Source: Candidatus Colivivens caballi (GTDB lineage: Bacteria > Bacteroidota > Bacteroidia > Bacteroidales > Bacteroidaceae). Taken from it: a stretch of 64,000 bases of DNA. This document shows, in pieces, positions 37,304 through 46,065 of this stretch (its first letter is position 1; the number at the start of each line of letters is the position of its first letter). The stretch covers positions 1 through 64,000 of the forward strand of contig JAGHSZ010000082.1 in NCBI GenBank assembly GCA_018065565.1, read 5' to 3'. The notes below the pieces were generated by a model, which was not told where the DNA came from, did not search any database, and was given only the letters and a program-made list of their open reading frames with translations. The translations under genes were made by a program, and so were the position numbers.

Positions 37304-37475
37304 TTTAGCCCAAATCGACCATTAGCGTTATGATGATAACAGACTTAGTTTTTGGACAGATGCATTGCCGGTTTGAGGGCGCAATGGGGGTCCATTGTAA
37401 CCGAGAAGCGACATTGCAGATGACAAAAAGAAGGCTTGTCAGCGCGTAACAGTCTAATGGACGATTTGGGCTAAA
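37304..37475. repeat. ~172-bp element with imperfect terminal inverted repeats
   Basis: The left end TTTAGCCCAAATCG-A-CCATTAG is matched in inverted form at the right end (about 37453-37475) with one mismatch in roughly 22 bp, and weak matching continues inward. The interior of about 125 bp has no gene. A degenerate relative of one arm (GTCTAAT-CGG-TTTGGG-TAAAA) occurs at 51615-51636. It could be a small non-autonomous transposon remnant. Confidence 0.55.
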
Positions 37476-37523
37476 AATGGTCATTGCAAATGTGGTTCAT
37501 ATTTCCCGTCCAAACAAGGTTTA

Positions 37524-37743
37524 TTCTCACGAGCGCTCATGTTTTGTCTATCGTGCATACATGTTTGCCTTCACGAGCGCACGACAATTAAAAAAGGTGT
37601 ACACCTTATCGCAAAAAGGTGTACACCAAAGTCCGAGAAGGTGTACACTTAATTTCAGAAAGGTGTACACCTTTTTATATTTATGAGCGCTCGTGTGAGC
37701 ATTTATGACCGCTCGTAAAGGCATTTATGAGCGCTCGTGAGGA
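37524..37743. repeat. Ten palindromic cores at exact 22-bp pitch (3+4+3 array)
   Basis: Palindrome centres fall at 37534.5, 37556.5, 37578.5, 37600.5, 37622.5, 37644.5, 37666.5, 37688.5, 37710.5 and 37732.5. The four central cores are AGGTGTACACC(T). The outer cores are GAGCGCTC, GTGCATAC (degenerate) and GAGCGCAC on the left, and GAGCGCTC, GACCGCTC and GAGCGCTC on the right. Flanks of the left outer units (TCACGAGCGC) are the inverse of those on the right (GCGCTCGTGA), so the array is roughly mirror-symmetric. A 22-bp pitch (about 2.1 turns) would put bound dimers on one face of the helix. The array lies between the DUF4301 promoter side and the ligA stop. No coding frame crosses it. Confidence 0.88.
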
Positions 37744-37762
37744 CAAACATCTGCTTGCAGCA

Positions 37763-39850
37763 TCATTTAATCATTTGAAGGAACTCATCCTCGCTCACGA
37801 TAGCAACACCGAGTTTCTGTGCTTTTTCAAGTTTTGCGGGTCCCATATTGGCACCGGCAAGCACAAAGGATGTCTTGGCACTGATGCTGCCTACATTCTT
37901 CCCTCCGTTCTGTTCAATCAGCGCTTTGTATTCATCGCGGCTATGGTACGAGAAGACTCCACTGATGACAATGCTTTTGCCTTCGAGTTTGGTTGTCATG
38001 CCCTGCATCTGCTCGTCAGACAAAGCCATCTGCACACCTGCCTGTGCCAGTCGGTCGATGGTGGCACGGTTGGTTGCATCAGTGAAATAATGGATAACAC
38101 TGTCGGCTATGACATCGCCCACGCCATCGACTTCAAGCAGTTGGTCGTGAGTGGCTGATGCCAGTGCTTCCATTGAGCGGAACTTGCGTGCCAGCAGTTT
38201 GGCTGTGGTCTCGCCGACAAAGCGGATGCCTATGGCATAAACCACTCTTTCAAACGGCACTTCACACGATTTGCGGATGGCATCAACAGCCTTTCGGGCT
38301 GACACTGCGCGGTTTGGATTGTTATTTGAGATTTGGGCAACCGTCAGTTGGTAGAGGTCGGCAATGTTGTGGATTAGCCCACGCTGATAGTAGTCATCGA
38401 CAGTTTCGGGTCCAAGACTTTCTATGTTCATTGCCTTACGCGAAATGTAATGTTCGATGCGGCCCTTTATCTGTGGTGGACATCCGGAGTCGTTTGGACA
38501 GTAATGTGCAGCCTCACCTTCGTAGCGTACAAGTGGTGTGCCGCATTCTGGACAGGTCTCAATGAAACGTACTGGGATGCAGTCCGCACTGCGCTGTTCC
38601 ACATCTACGCCAACGACTTTCGGGATGATTTCTCCACCTTTCTCTACATAGACCATATCGCCTAAATGTAAGTCGAGTTGAGCAATGATATCGGCATTGT
38701 GAAGCGATGCACGCTTGACAACAGTTCCTGCCAGTTGTACCGGATCCATGTTGGCAACAGGAGTTATTGCCCCAGTGCGCCCCACCTGATAGGTCACTTC
38801 ATTAAGTTTGGTGCAGGCACGCTCTGCCTTAAACTTATAAGCAATCGCCCAGCGAGGCGATTTAGCAGTGAAGCCTAAATGTTTTTGCTGTCGGAGCGAA
38901 TTGACTTTCAAGACAATGCCATCGGTGGCAACTGGAAGGTTCTTGCGCTCGGTGTCCCAGTAGTTTATGAAGTCAATGACATCTTGCAGACAATGGCACA
39001 GGCGCATTCCCTCACTGATTTTGAAACCCCACTTCTTTGCTTCTTCGAGCAGTCCATAGTGGGTGACATCACCGTCAGTAGCGGGTGTAGCCACTGGCTG
39101 TGGTGCAAAGAGGTCGAGTTGCATCTGCTGTGCCGACGATGCTGTTGATGGGGTTTCGGCATCATCATCATTTAGAAGATAATACAGATAGGCATCAAGT
39201 CCGCGTTCTGCCACGACTGCTGAATTCTGACTTTTCAGTGTGCCACTTGCTGCGTTGCGTGGATTGGCAAAAAGTGGTTCTTCACGCAATTCGCGTTCAT
39301 GGTTCAGCCGTTCAAAACTGGTCCATGGCATCAATATCTCGCCACGGATTTCAAATTGATGTGGATAACCACTCCCTTCCTGTAATTGAAGTGGAATGGA
39401 ACGGATGGTACGGACATTGGCAGTGACATCGTCACCCTTCACTCCATCGCCACGGGTAACAGCCTGTGTGAGTCGGCCGTCAACATAGGTAAGGCTAATG
39501 CTCAGACCATCATACTTCATCTCTGCCACGATTTCAAAGTCCTCACCCTCAAGTCCATCTTTGACACGCTGATAGAAATCAGCCACATCCTGTTCGTTAT
39601 ATGTATTTGCTAACGACAGCATCGGATGGCGATGAGCCACCTGGGCAAACTGCTGGTTGAGGTCGCTCCCCACCCTTTGAGTCGGGGAATTTGGGTCGTA
39701 CATATCAGGGTGTTGTGCCTCAAGTTCCTCAAGTTGGTGCATCATCTGGTCAAACTCATAATCGGAGATGACTGGCTGATTGAGCACATAGTAATTGTGG
39801 TTGTGCTGATGCAACTGCTGACGCAACTGAAGTATTTGGTCTTTGTACAT
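37763..39850 (-). CDS. ligA: NAD+-dependent DNA ligase
   Basis: Seals nicks in replication and repair using NAD+. The 695-residue protein has domain Ia ([15 protein letters not shown]), the adenylation site KYDG at 112-115, the OB fold, the Cys4 zinc finger (CPECGTPL ... [10 protein letters not shown]), helix-hairpin-helix repeats ([12 protein letters not shown]) and a C-terminal BRCT domain ([12 protein letters not shown]). Odd feature: an insert of about 30 residues in the adenylation domain (about 228-262, acidic and Ala/Pro/Thr-rich) carries QLDLF at 244-248, a perfect copy of the bacterial sliding-clamp-binding pentapeptide. ispE lies 5 bp upstream, so the two form an operon. Confidence 0.96.
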   Translation of the reverse strand: MYKDQILQLRQQLHQHNHNYYVLNQPVISDYEFDQMMHQLEELEAQHPDMYDPNSPTQRVGSDLNQQFAQVAHRHPMLSLANTYNEQDVADFYQRVKDGLEGEDFEIVAEMKYDGLSISLTYVDGRLTQAVTRGDGVKGDDVTANVRTIRSIPLQLQEGSGYPHQFEIRGEILMPWTSFERLNHERELREEPLFANPRNAASGTLKSQNSAVVAERGLDAYLYYLLNDDDAETPSTASSAQQMQLDLFAPQPVATPATDGDVTHYGLLEEAKKWGFKISEGMRLCHCLQDVIDFINYWDTERKNLPVATDGIVLKVNSLRQQKHLGFTAKSPRWAIAYKFKAERACTKLNEVTYQVGRTGAITPVANMDPVQLAGTVVKRASLHNADIIAQLDLHLGDMVYVEKGGEIIPKVVGVDVEQRSADCIPVRFIETCPECGTPLVRYEGEAAHYCPNDSGCPPQIKGRIEHYISRKAMNIESLGPETVDDYYQRGLIHNIADLYQLTVAQISNNNPNRAVSARKAVDAIRKSCEVPFERVVYAIGIRFVGETTAKLLARKFRSMEALASATHDQLLEVDGVGDVIADSVIHYFTDATNRATIDRLAQAGVQMALSDEQMQGMTTKLEGKSIVISGVFSYHSRDEYKALIEQNGGKNVGSISAKTSFVLAGANMGPAKLEKAQKLGVAIVSEDEFLQMIK

Positions 39851-39855
39851 AATGG

Positions 39856-40680
39856 TTATTCTAATTGGCGCTGACGGCAGAAATAGCCAGCAAAAAGTTC
39901 ATCAACATGTTCCACTGGCGACTCAAAGATGCCATATACGCTACTGCCACTACCCGACATTGAGGCATACTCTGCACCAAGATCGTAAAGCATGTCTTTT
40001 ATTCCGGCTATTTCTGGGTATTTTGCAAACACACTTGGCTCAAAGTCGTTTTTGAGCGAGTCCTTCCATGTGGATATTGGTTGGGCAAGCACCTCACGAA
40101 GCGAAACTTCGGGTTGTTTAGGAGTGACCAGGCGATATGCATCGGGTGTAGAAACAAATATGTCAGGTTTCACCAGAACCAGTGTCTTGCCACTGAGTGA
40201 CAGGTTGATTGGCTCAAACACATTTCCAATGCCTGTGGCAAGTACTGGGGTATTGCGCACAAAGAAGGCACAGTCGGCACCAATTTGCGATGCATAGGAC
40301 TCCATCTGTTCATTGGTGAGGTTCAGGCTGAAACGCTCATTCAGTGCCTTGATGGTGAATGCTGCATCACTGCTTCCGCCGCCAAGTCCCGCACCCGTCG
40401 GAATATGCTTGAATACGGTGAATGAACATGGTGGTATGCTGTGTTCACGACGCAGAAGTTTATAGGCACGAATGACGAGGTTGTCGTCTGGACTTCCGTC
40501 AAGCACATTACCTGTGACCTTCAATGTGTAGTCGGATTCGCAGGCATCGGCTGACGAAATTTCAATACCGTCTTGCAATGGTATTGGATAGAACACAGTT
40601 TCGAGGTTGTGATAACCGTCGGGGCGCTTCTCTACGACATTAAGCCCCAAGTTTATTTTTGCATTTGGATATACTATCAT
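39856..40680 (-). CDS. ispE: 4-diphosphocytidyl-2-C-methyl-D-erythritol kinase
   Basis: Phosphorylates CDP-methylerythritol in the MEP pathway to isoprenoid precursors. The 274-residue GHMP kinase begins [27 protein letters not shown] and has the ATP-binding glycine-rich motif [14 protein letters not shown] near residues 90-103, with a C-terminal [11 protein letters not shown]. It works in the same pathway as dxr at 57696-58841. Five bases separate its stop from the ligA start, so both are on one transcript. Confidence 0.95.
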   Translation of the reverse strand: MIVYPNAKINLGLNVVEKRPDGYHNLETVFYPIPLQDGIEISSADACESDYTLKVTGNVLDGSPDDNLVIRAYKLLRREHSIPPCSFTVFKHIPTGAGLGGGSSDAAFTIKALNERFSLNLTNEQMESYASQIGADCAFFVRNTPVLATGIGNVFEPINLSLSGKTLVLVKPDIFVSTPDAYRLVTPKQPEVSLREVLAQPISTWKDSLKNDFEPSVFAKYPEIAGIKDMLYDLGAEYASMSGSGSSVYGIFESPVEHVDELFAGYFCRQRQLE

Positions 40681-40752
40681 AGTTCAGTAGGTTTTAGTCT
40701 CTCCCCACCCTTTCCGTTCACGGTCAGGACCGGGATGTTTGTAGGTTGTACA

Positions 40753-41253
40753 TTACATACGCTTTTCTTCAAGCACGCCATCCACCAGGCATTCCGTCAG
40801 GAACTCATGGATGCGTTCAGCTTGTTCGCGTGTGACAATGAGGTTGCAAGGATACTTGTCAATCTTCTTGTTCTTCTCGCGATATTCAATCTGTATAGCA
40901 GTGTAGGCTGTCTCGGTGTTCTCGATTGAGCCAATGAGCAAGTATGTCATTTCATGCTTAATCGTACTTGTCAGGCACCACACACCACTTTCAAGACGCA
41001 TCAGTCGGCTGTCGCCAGCATAGGGCAACTTGCAGAAGTTGAGCACCACGGGTTTCTCATAGTCAGGATAGTTGTCAATCTGCACCTCGAGTTGATCCTG
41101 CGACCCTCTTGATGCAACACGGAAATTGAGCGAAACGGCAGTTTGTTCATTTGTCGCGCTGTTTACACAGGTGATGTTGTCGAAATGCATGTTTTGAGCA
41201 TTTGCCATCATCGATACAAGTCCCAGCATCAGGACTGACATCAGTTTTTTCAT
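40753..41253 (-). CDS. Small secreted protein of unknown function
   Basis: A 166-residue protein with a signal peptide (KKLMSVLMLGLVSMMANAQ) and no lipobox, so probably periplasmic. The mature part is polar with alternating beta-type segments, contains three cysteines (in NITCVN, NFCKLPY and VWCLTS) plus another two near the C-terminus (PCNLIV, TECLV), and ends in a basic helix. I do not recognise a family. It has its own -7 element at 41352-41359 and is followed after 72 bp by ispE. Confidence 0.7.
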   Translation of the reverse strand: MKKLMSVLMLGLVSMMANAQNMHFDNITCVNSATNEQTAVSLNFRVASRGSQDQLEVQIDNYPDYEKPVVLNFCKLPYAGDSRLMRLESGVWCLTSTIKHEMTYLLIGSIENTETAYTAIQIEYREKNKKIDKYPCNLIVTREQAERIHEFLTECLVDGVLEEKRM

Positions 41254-41351
41254 AGGTCTATGTTTTTTTTAAGTTGTCATGAATTCTTCACTATATTTTT
41301 CTTATCTCTGTCGCTCGTCTCCCCCAATCAACAGAGGAATACAAGATTTTG

Positions 41352-41359
41352 CAAATGTA
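41352..41359 (-). promoter_or_regulatory. -7 element for the small secreted protein gene
   Basis: TACATTTG on the minus strand matches TAnnTTTG, about 100 bp upstream of the start. Confidence 0.5.
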
Positions 41360-41392
41360 ATACTTTTTGTTGATATGTCGCATCATTCTGCA

Positions 41393-41436
41393 CAAAAAAA
41401 CATAGGTCACACTCATATTTTATGAATGCAACCTAT
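41393..41436 (-). terminator. Terminator after hsdR
   Basis: On the minus strand an imperfect 16-bp stem (ATAGGT ... TCATA with TATGA ... ACCTAT) is followed by GTTTTTTTGTG, 14 bp after the hsdR stop. Confidence 0.8.
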
Positions 41437-41449
41437 TTTATCTGCTAAC

Positions 41450-44400
41450 TTACACTCCAATATACTTTTCAAAGAATGCCTGTATCTTCTCTATCACTGA
41501 CTGTTTCTTATAATTTCGGTTGCCACCACCTCCAAATCTCGACATTGGTGGGAGTATCTTGTCAATGTCAGTGCCCGTAGTTCTGACCACTCCATCTCTG
41601 AAAGCATTGTCGATAAACTTTCTTGTCTCGTCTGGTTTCAAGTTTTCGTCTTGTATGATGGCTGTGAGGTCTGCTTCTTTCTTCTGCTTGACATATTCTT
41701 CCCATGCACCAGTCACATCCACATCTGCATTGACGGCATCAACAAAGTTTTCTATCAGTTCCTTCTTGCTTCTGAGGTTCATGCTTGCACCAATAGCCTT
41801 GCTGATGTTCACCAGCAACTCCTTGTCCTTGCAGTTGCTCTCATGATACTGCTTCACCAGCATCAGTATGTAGTCGATGTTGATTTCAACTTGCCTTATG
41901 AGTTCAGTTTCAAAGATAAGGTCATCGTTGACATCTTCCTTGTCGGCATGAGTCCTCTTTCTCCACTTATCCCTTAGGTCAAGGTAATGGCTCTGGTAGT
42001 CTTGCATCTGACCGTCAGCAAGCAGTTCCATACCTTCAAACTGGTCAAAGGCTTGGAGTACATTGATGGACTTCAAAAGGCTGCCAAAGAGGCTGATAAA
42101 CCTTCTTTCCTCTTGCTCACCCATTGAAGGTCTGCCATCCGGGAACTCATTCAGCAGTTGCTGCACCAGCTCTGCATAACCATAGCAATGCTTACCCTTT
42201 GCTGTGTCATAGCCATTATAGTAGGAGTTGAAGTCCTTCAACAGTACAATACTGCTAGCATCTTTATCTCCAAACAGGGCAATGGCATCGTCCGTCTCCT
42301 TTTGCAGATTTCGGAAACATACGATGTTGCCAAAGGTCTTGATGGAGTTCAGTATGCGGTTGGTACGGCTGTACCCTTGTATCAGTCCATGTTGTTTGAG
42401 GTTCTTATCGACAAAGAGGGTGTTCAGTGTCGTGGCATCAAAGCCAGTAAGGAACATGTTCACCACAATCAGAAGGTCAACCTGTCGGTTCTTCATTCTC
42501 AATGACAAATCCTTGTAGTAGTTCTGGAACTTGTCATTTGAGGTGTCATAGTTGGTGTTGAACATCTGGTTGTAGTCCCTGATGGCTCCTTCAAGGAAAT
42601 CTCGGCTCTGCTGGTCGAGGCTTGTGGTACTCTCTGGGTTTTCCTCTGCCAGTATGCCGTCCACCTCTTCTTCATTTGCGCCATAGGAGTAGATAGTGGC
42701 AATCTTCAATCTCTGGGCTTCTGGCAGTGAGGCTTGCTGCTTCTTAAACTCATTGTAGTACGCCTTTGCCATGGGTATGCTTGCTACTGCAAACATCGCA
42801 TTGAAGCCAGCCAACTTCTGTGCCAGTTTCTGCTCTTTCACTTCCTTGCCCCTACCAGCACTTGCCACTTCGCCAATGTTCTGTGTGGTACGGAATGAGT
42901 AATATGACGACCTCTTGGTTTTCTGGTCAAAGTGTTCAAGGATGTATTTCACCACTTCCTCAACCCGCTCTGGGGCTGACAGCACTTTCTCTCTGTCTAT
43001 GGCACTTATCTGCTTGTCCTTGATTTCTTCCTTCTGCTTCAATGTGTTCACATAGTCGATTCTGAATGGCAGCACATTTTCGTCATTTATGGCATCGACT
43101 ATGGTGTAGGTATGCAGTTTGTCGCCAAAGGCTTGCTGGGTGGTCTTCAACTGTATGTTGCCACCATTGCCAGCATTTGCGGCAAAGATTGGTGTGCCAG
43201 TGAAACCAAACAGATGATACTTCTTGAAGTTCTTGGTGATGGCGGTGTGCATCTCACCAAAGTTGCTTCTATGACATTCATCAAAGATGATGACCACCCT
43301 CTTCTGGAATATCTCATGCCCTTTGTTCTTCTGCACGAAGATGGAGAGTTTCTGTATGGTGGTTATGATGATTCTGTAATCGTGGTAAGCACCATTCTTA
43401 TCCTTGTTCTCCAACTGCCTCTGTAATACAGATGTTGATGAATTGCTATCAGCAGCACCTTCCTCAAATCGGTTGTACTCCTTCATGGTCTGGTAGTCGA
43501 GGTCTTTTCGGTCAACCACAAACAGCACCTTATCTATGTAGTCAAGCCTTGAAGCCAGTTGTGCCGTCTTAAACGAAGTCAATGTCTTACCAGAACCTGT
43601 GGTATGCCACACATAGCCTCCACCTTCAATCTTGCCCCACTGTTTATAGTTGTGGGCAATGTTTATCCTTTGGATGATGCGTTCGGTAGCTGCTATCTGA
43701 TACGGTCTCATCACCATCAGCATCCTCTCTGTGGTAAAGACGCAGTACTTGGTGAGCACATTCAGCAATGTGTGCTTACAGAGGAATGTCTTGGTAAAGT
43801 CTATGAGGTCAAGGATAGCCTTGTTGTTGCTGTCTGTCCAAAAGGATGAAAACTCAAATGAGTTGCTTGCTTTCTTCGACCTGCTCTTGCTTCCCTGCTG
43901 TTGCTCCTTTAAGTGGTTGGCTCGGGTTGTGTTGCTGTAATACTTGGTGTTTGTGCCGTTTGAAATGATGAAAATCTGCACATACTCATACAATCCGCAG
44001 CCAGCCCAGAAACTGTCTCTCTGGTATCTGCTTATCTGGTTGAAAGCCTCCTTCAAGTGAACACCCCTTCTTTTCAGTTCCACATGCACCAGTGGCAGAC
44101 CATTGACCAGTATGGTCACATCATATCGAGTATCATGGCTGCCGCCATTTTCCTCATACTGGTTGATGACTTGAAGGTAGTTGTTGTGGATGTTCTTCTT
44201 GTCAATGAGGTAGATGTTCTTGCTCTGACCATCATCACATTTGAGTACTTGTATATAGTCCTCTTGTATCTTGGTGGTCTTGGCTACAATATCATCATTC
44301 TTGTTGGCAAGGTTCTCACGGAAGAACCTCTCCCATTCACCATCAGTGAAGGTGTAGTTGTTCAATTTCTGCAACTGCACTCTGAGGTTATCCACAAGGT

Positions 44401-44572
44401 CGCGTTCCTCATGGATTGGAAGGTATTCATAGCCTTGTTCTGTCAGTGTCTTGATGAAGTCATTTTCAAGCATGGCTTCACTCTGGTATTTGTCCATCTT
44501 GCCATACCCGCCTTCATACTCACTGACCACAACATACTCCTCGTTCTCTGCTATAACATTGTATTGTGCCAT
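41450..44572 (-). CDS. hsdR: Type I restriction enzyme, motor/nuclease subunit HsdR
   Basis: ATP-driven DNA translocase and endonuclease of a type I system; 1040 residues, the size of EcoR124I HsdR (about 1038). The N-terminal nuclease core has RYDVTILVNGLPLVHVELKRRG (D...ELK catalytic pattern, ~145-167). Helicase motifs follow: HTTGSGKT (Walker A, ~327-334), IIFDECHRSN (DECH box, ~430), FTGTPIF (motif III), and a motif VI region around QGYSRTNRI. It forms the R2M2S complex with the HsdM and HsdS encoded upstream. A 378-bp repeat-filled gap and the RAYT-like gene separate it from hsdS, an unusual interruption, since in most systems the three genes are contiguous. No promoter consensus was found just upstream. 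Confidence 0.95.
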   Translation of the reverse strand: MAQYNVIAENEEYVVVSEYEGGYGKMDKYQSEAMLENDFIKTLTEQGYEYLPIHEERDLVDNLRVQLQKLNNYTFTDGEWERFFRENLANKNDDIVAKTTKIQEDYIQVLKCDDGQSKNIYLIDKKNIHNNYLQVINQYEENGGSHDTRYDVTILVNGLPLVHVELKRRGVHLKEAFNQISRYQRDSFWAGCGLYEYVQIFIISNGTNTKYYSNTTRANHLKEQQQGSKSRSKKASNSFEFSSFWTDSNNKAILDLIDFTKTFLCKHTLLNVLTKYCVFTTERMLMVMRPYQIAATERIIQRINIAHNYKQWGKIEGGGYVWHTTGSGKTLTSFKTAQLASRLDYIDKVLFVVDRKDLDYQTMKEYNRFEEGAADSNSSTSVLQRQLENKDKNGAYHDYRIIITTIQKLSIFVQKNKGHEIFQKRVVIIFDECHRSNFGEMHTAITKNFKKYHLFGFTGTPIFAANAGNGGNIQLKTTQQAFGDKLHTYTIVDAINDENVLPFRIDYVNTLKQKEEIKDKQISAIDREKVLSAPERVEEVVKYILEHFDQKTKRSSYYSFRTTQNIGEVASAGRGKEVKEQKLAQKLAGFNAMFAVASIPMAKAYYNEFKKQQASLPEAQRLKIATIYSYGANEEEVDGILAEENPESTTSLDQQSRDFLEGAIRDYNQMFNTNYDTSNDKFQNYYKDLSLRMKNRQVDLLIVVNMFLTGFDATTLNTLFVDKNLKQHGLIQGYSRTNRILNSIKTFGNIVCFRNLQKETDDAIALFGDKDASSIVLLKDFNSYYNGYDTAKGKHCYGYAELVQQLLNEFPDGRPSMGEQEERRFISLFGSLLKSINVLQAFDQFEGMELLADGQMQDYQSHYLDLRDKWRKRTHADKEDVNDDLIFETELIRQVEINIDYILMLVKQYHESNCKDKELLVNISKAIGASMNLRSKKELIENFVDAVNADVDVTGAWEEYVKQKKEADLTAIIQDENLKPDETRKFIDNAFRDGVVRTTGTDIDKILPPMSRFGGGGNRNYKKQSVIEKIQAFFEKYIGV

Positions 44573-44629
44573 ATTCTTTCTGTTTTTAGCATTCCTTCTT
44601 TTCTGTTCTACCAGGTTTTCAGTCCCTTC

Positions 44630-44765
44630 CCAGCTCTGGTTTCAGGTTTTGCTTCCCAGTTTTTGTTTTCATCTTCGGTTTCCAGTTTCGGTTCGAGGTT
44701 CCAGGTTTTCATCTTCGATTTCAGGTTTCAGGTTTTCATCTTCGGTTTCAAGTTTCGGTTCGAGG
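44630..44765. repeat. T-rich degenerate repeats upstream of hsdR
   Basis: GTTTTCATCTTCGGTTTC with A/C-AGTTTCGGTTCGAGG occurs twice in nearly complete form (about 44665-44700 and 44728-44765) and once truncated (about 44706-44727, CATCTTCGATTTCAGG). Shorter relatives (CAGTTTTTG, CAGGTTTTG) lie before. The block sits in the gap ahead of hsdR and shows no coding sense. Confidence 0.65.
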
Positions 44766-44773
44766 CTGCTTGG

Positions 44774-44935
44774 CAGCCTTGCCTTCATTCCCTCATCCCA
44801 GCCTTGCCTTCATTCCCTCATCCCAGCCTTGCCTCCATTCCATCACCCCAGCCTTGCCTTCATTCCCTCACCCCAGCCTTGCCTCCATTCTCTCATCCCA
44901 GCCTTGCCTCCATTCCATCACCCCAGCCTTCATTG
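44774..44935. repeat. 25-bp tandem repeat, six full units and a partial
   Basis: Units start at 44774 and recur every 25 bp to 44923, followed by a 12-base partial. The consensus runs CAGCCTTGCCTCCATTCC then A/CTCAYCC, with few differences between units (T/C at one site, CTCATCC versus ATCACCC). The period is not a multiple of three and has no palindrome, so it is neither coding nor CRISPR-like. It lies between the RAYT-like gene and hsdR. Such near-perfect tandem repeats are prone to unit-number change. Confidence 0.9.
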
Positions 44936-44950
44936 CGTTTCCTCTTCCTC

Positions 44951-46060
44951 TCATTCATTTTTCTTCTCCCCCCATTCCCCTTGCCCATCGCTCAGCATCC
45001 TTTCCAGTTGGGGAGTCCACGGGTCGTTGCTGATGGTTCGAGCCATCTCGTTGAGTGCAAGGCACTGGTTGCGTGTTATCGTTCGCTTTTCCATGTGGTA
45101 TGGCCACGGAGCCAGCATGAGCAACAGTCCTTTCGCACATGCATCAAAGTACTTGCCCGAGGGTTTGTAATACTGTGAGAAACCGTTTTCCAAAATGACG
45201 ATGAGCGGTTGCCCCGCATCGAGTGCCGCACGTGCTATCATCCTCTCCCCTGCCGAAATACAAGGACTTACCACCACACCGCCTTTCTTCCCTCTGTCAA
45301 GGAAATACTCCTTCTGTCGGGCAATGAGTTGAAGGTTTGCGGGTGTGGTGTTGTTATGGCAGCGCACCTGCATTCTGACTCCTCGGTCGAGAAGCCAACG
45401 GTTGCCGATAGCAGCAAAGCGGATGCCTCCCACCTCGACATTATCCAAGATGGTGAACATCTCGCGGTTCTCTCTCTTTACCAGTGCACGATAAGGGTTC
45501 TGCTCCACATAATTGACCATTGCCTCCAATTGGCCGTCGTGTATGAGGATGGAGTCCTGAAAGTTCGCGCTGAAAAGTGATGGCGGGGTTTCTGTACCTT
45601 TCGGACCGAGCAGTCCTTGCTCTGTGAGCATCTTCCAATAGTGTTTGTTGCAGCGGTTCTTCACGATGCCGATGTATTTGCCCAAATGCTTGGGGATTCG
45701 GTCTTTGACGAAAAGCACCACATGCAGATGGTCGGGCATGAGTTGCAGACGGATGAGGTCAAGCTGCGGGTTGTCGTGGCAGAGGCTAAACCATTCGCTT
45801 GCCACTTTCTCGCCTAATGGGGACGGAATGAGCGCAGCAGTCAAACTGCTACGAACCTTACTCTCCACACAGCCCCGAGCATCTTCACTCTTCCATTGCA
45901 GCCGTCCCAACAAAGGCTGTTGCCTGTTGGCAAGGGTGAGCGTGAGCATATAGATGCATCTCGACTGATAGTCATGGTCCACCATTCTGCGCAACATGGA
46001 ATGCTCTGTGTCATATCTCCACCCAACACCATCTATATGTTTGAGATGCTTTTCTTCCAT
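44951..46060 (-). CDS. Y1/HUH (RAYT-like) transposase domain fused to a DprA-like Rossmann domain
   Basis: Protein of 369 residues. Residues ~25-200 match REP-associated tyrosine transposases: the metal-binding HUH motif in LMPDHLHVVLF (His111, His113), a strand YMLTLTLANRQQPLLG before it, and a catalytic-tyrosine helix NYVEQNPYRALVK (Tyr184). Residues ~255-345 instead read like the DprA/SMF fold: GVVVSPCISAGERMIARAALDAGQPLIVIL aligned with DprA VISGLARGIDxxAHxxAL...GGxTIAVLG (shown in parts), then NGFSQYYKP for GLDxxYP, and TRNQCLALNEMA for RNRIIAGLS. The gene starts 5 bp after the hsdS stop, inside a restriction operon. Function unknown; a single-strand DNA nicking or handling role linked to the system is inference. 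A fusion is not typical of RAYTs. Confidence 0.8.
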   Translation of the reverse strand: MEEKHLKHIDGVGWRYDTEHSMLRRMVDHDYQSRCIYMLTLTLANRQQPLLGRLQWKSEDARGCVESKVRSSLTAALIPSPLGEKVASEWFSLCHDNPQLDLIRLQLMPDHLHVVLFVKDRIPKHLGKYIGIVKNRCNKHYWKMLTEQGLLGPKGTETPPSLFSANFQDSILIHDGQLEAMVNYVEQNPYRALVKRENREMFTILDNVEVGGIRFAAIGNRWLLDRGVRMQVRCHNNTTPANLQLIARQKEYFLDRGKKGGVVVSPCISAGERMIARAALDAGQPLIVILENGFSQYYKPSGKYFDACAKGLLLMLAPWPYHMEKRTITRNQCLALNEMARTISNDPWTPQLERMLSDGQGEWGEKKNE

Positions 46061-46065
46061 TATGC

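Noticed and set aside
37524-37743. CRISPR array
   Set aside because: The shared cores are only 8-12 bp, they change identity along the array, and there are no uniform repeats or spacers of CRISPR size and no cas genes in the window.
44057-45178. Long plus-strand open frames of 373 and 239 codons over the hsdR start and repeat region
   Set aside because: They run antisense to hsdR and through the 25-bp repeats, and they stay open only because the repeat units lack stops in these frames. The proteins are low-complexity Phe/Ser/Pro with no domain.
44951-46060. Ordinary IS200/IS605 insertion sequence
   Set aside because: There is no TnpB, no IS200-type terminal hairpins were seen at the gene borders, and the gene is placed 5 bp after hsdS in the same direction with an extra domain; a simple insertion does not explain this.
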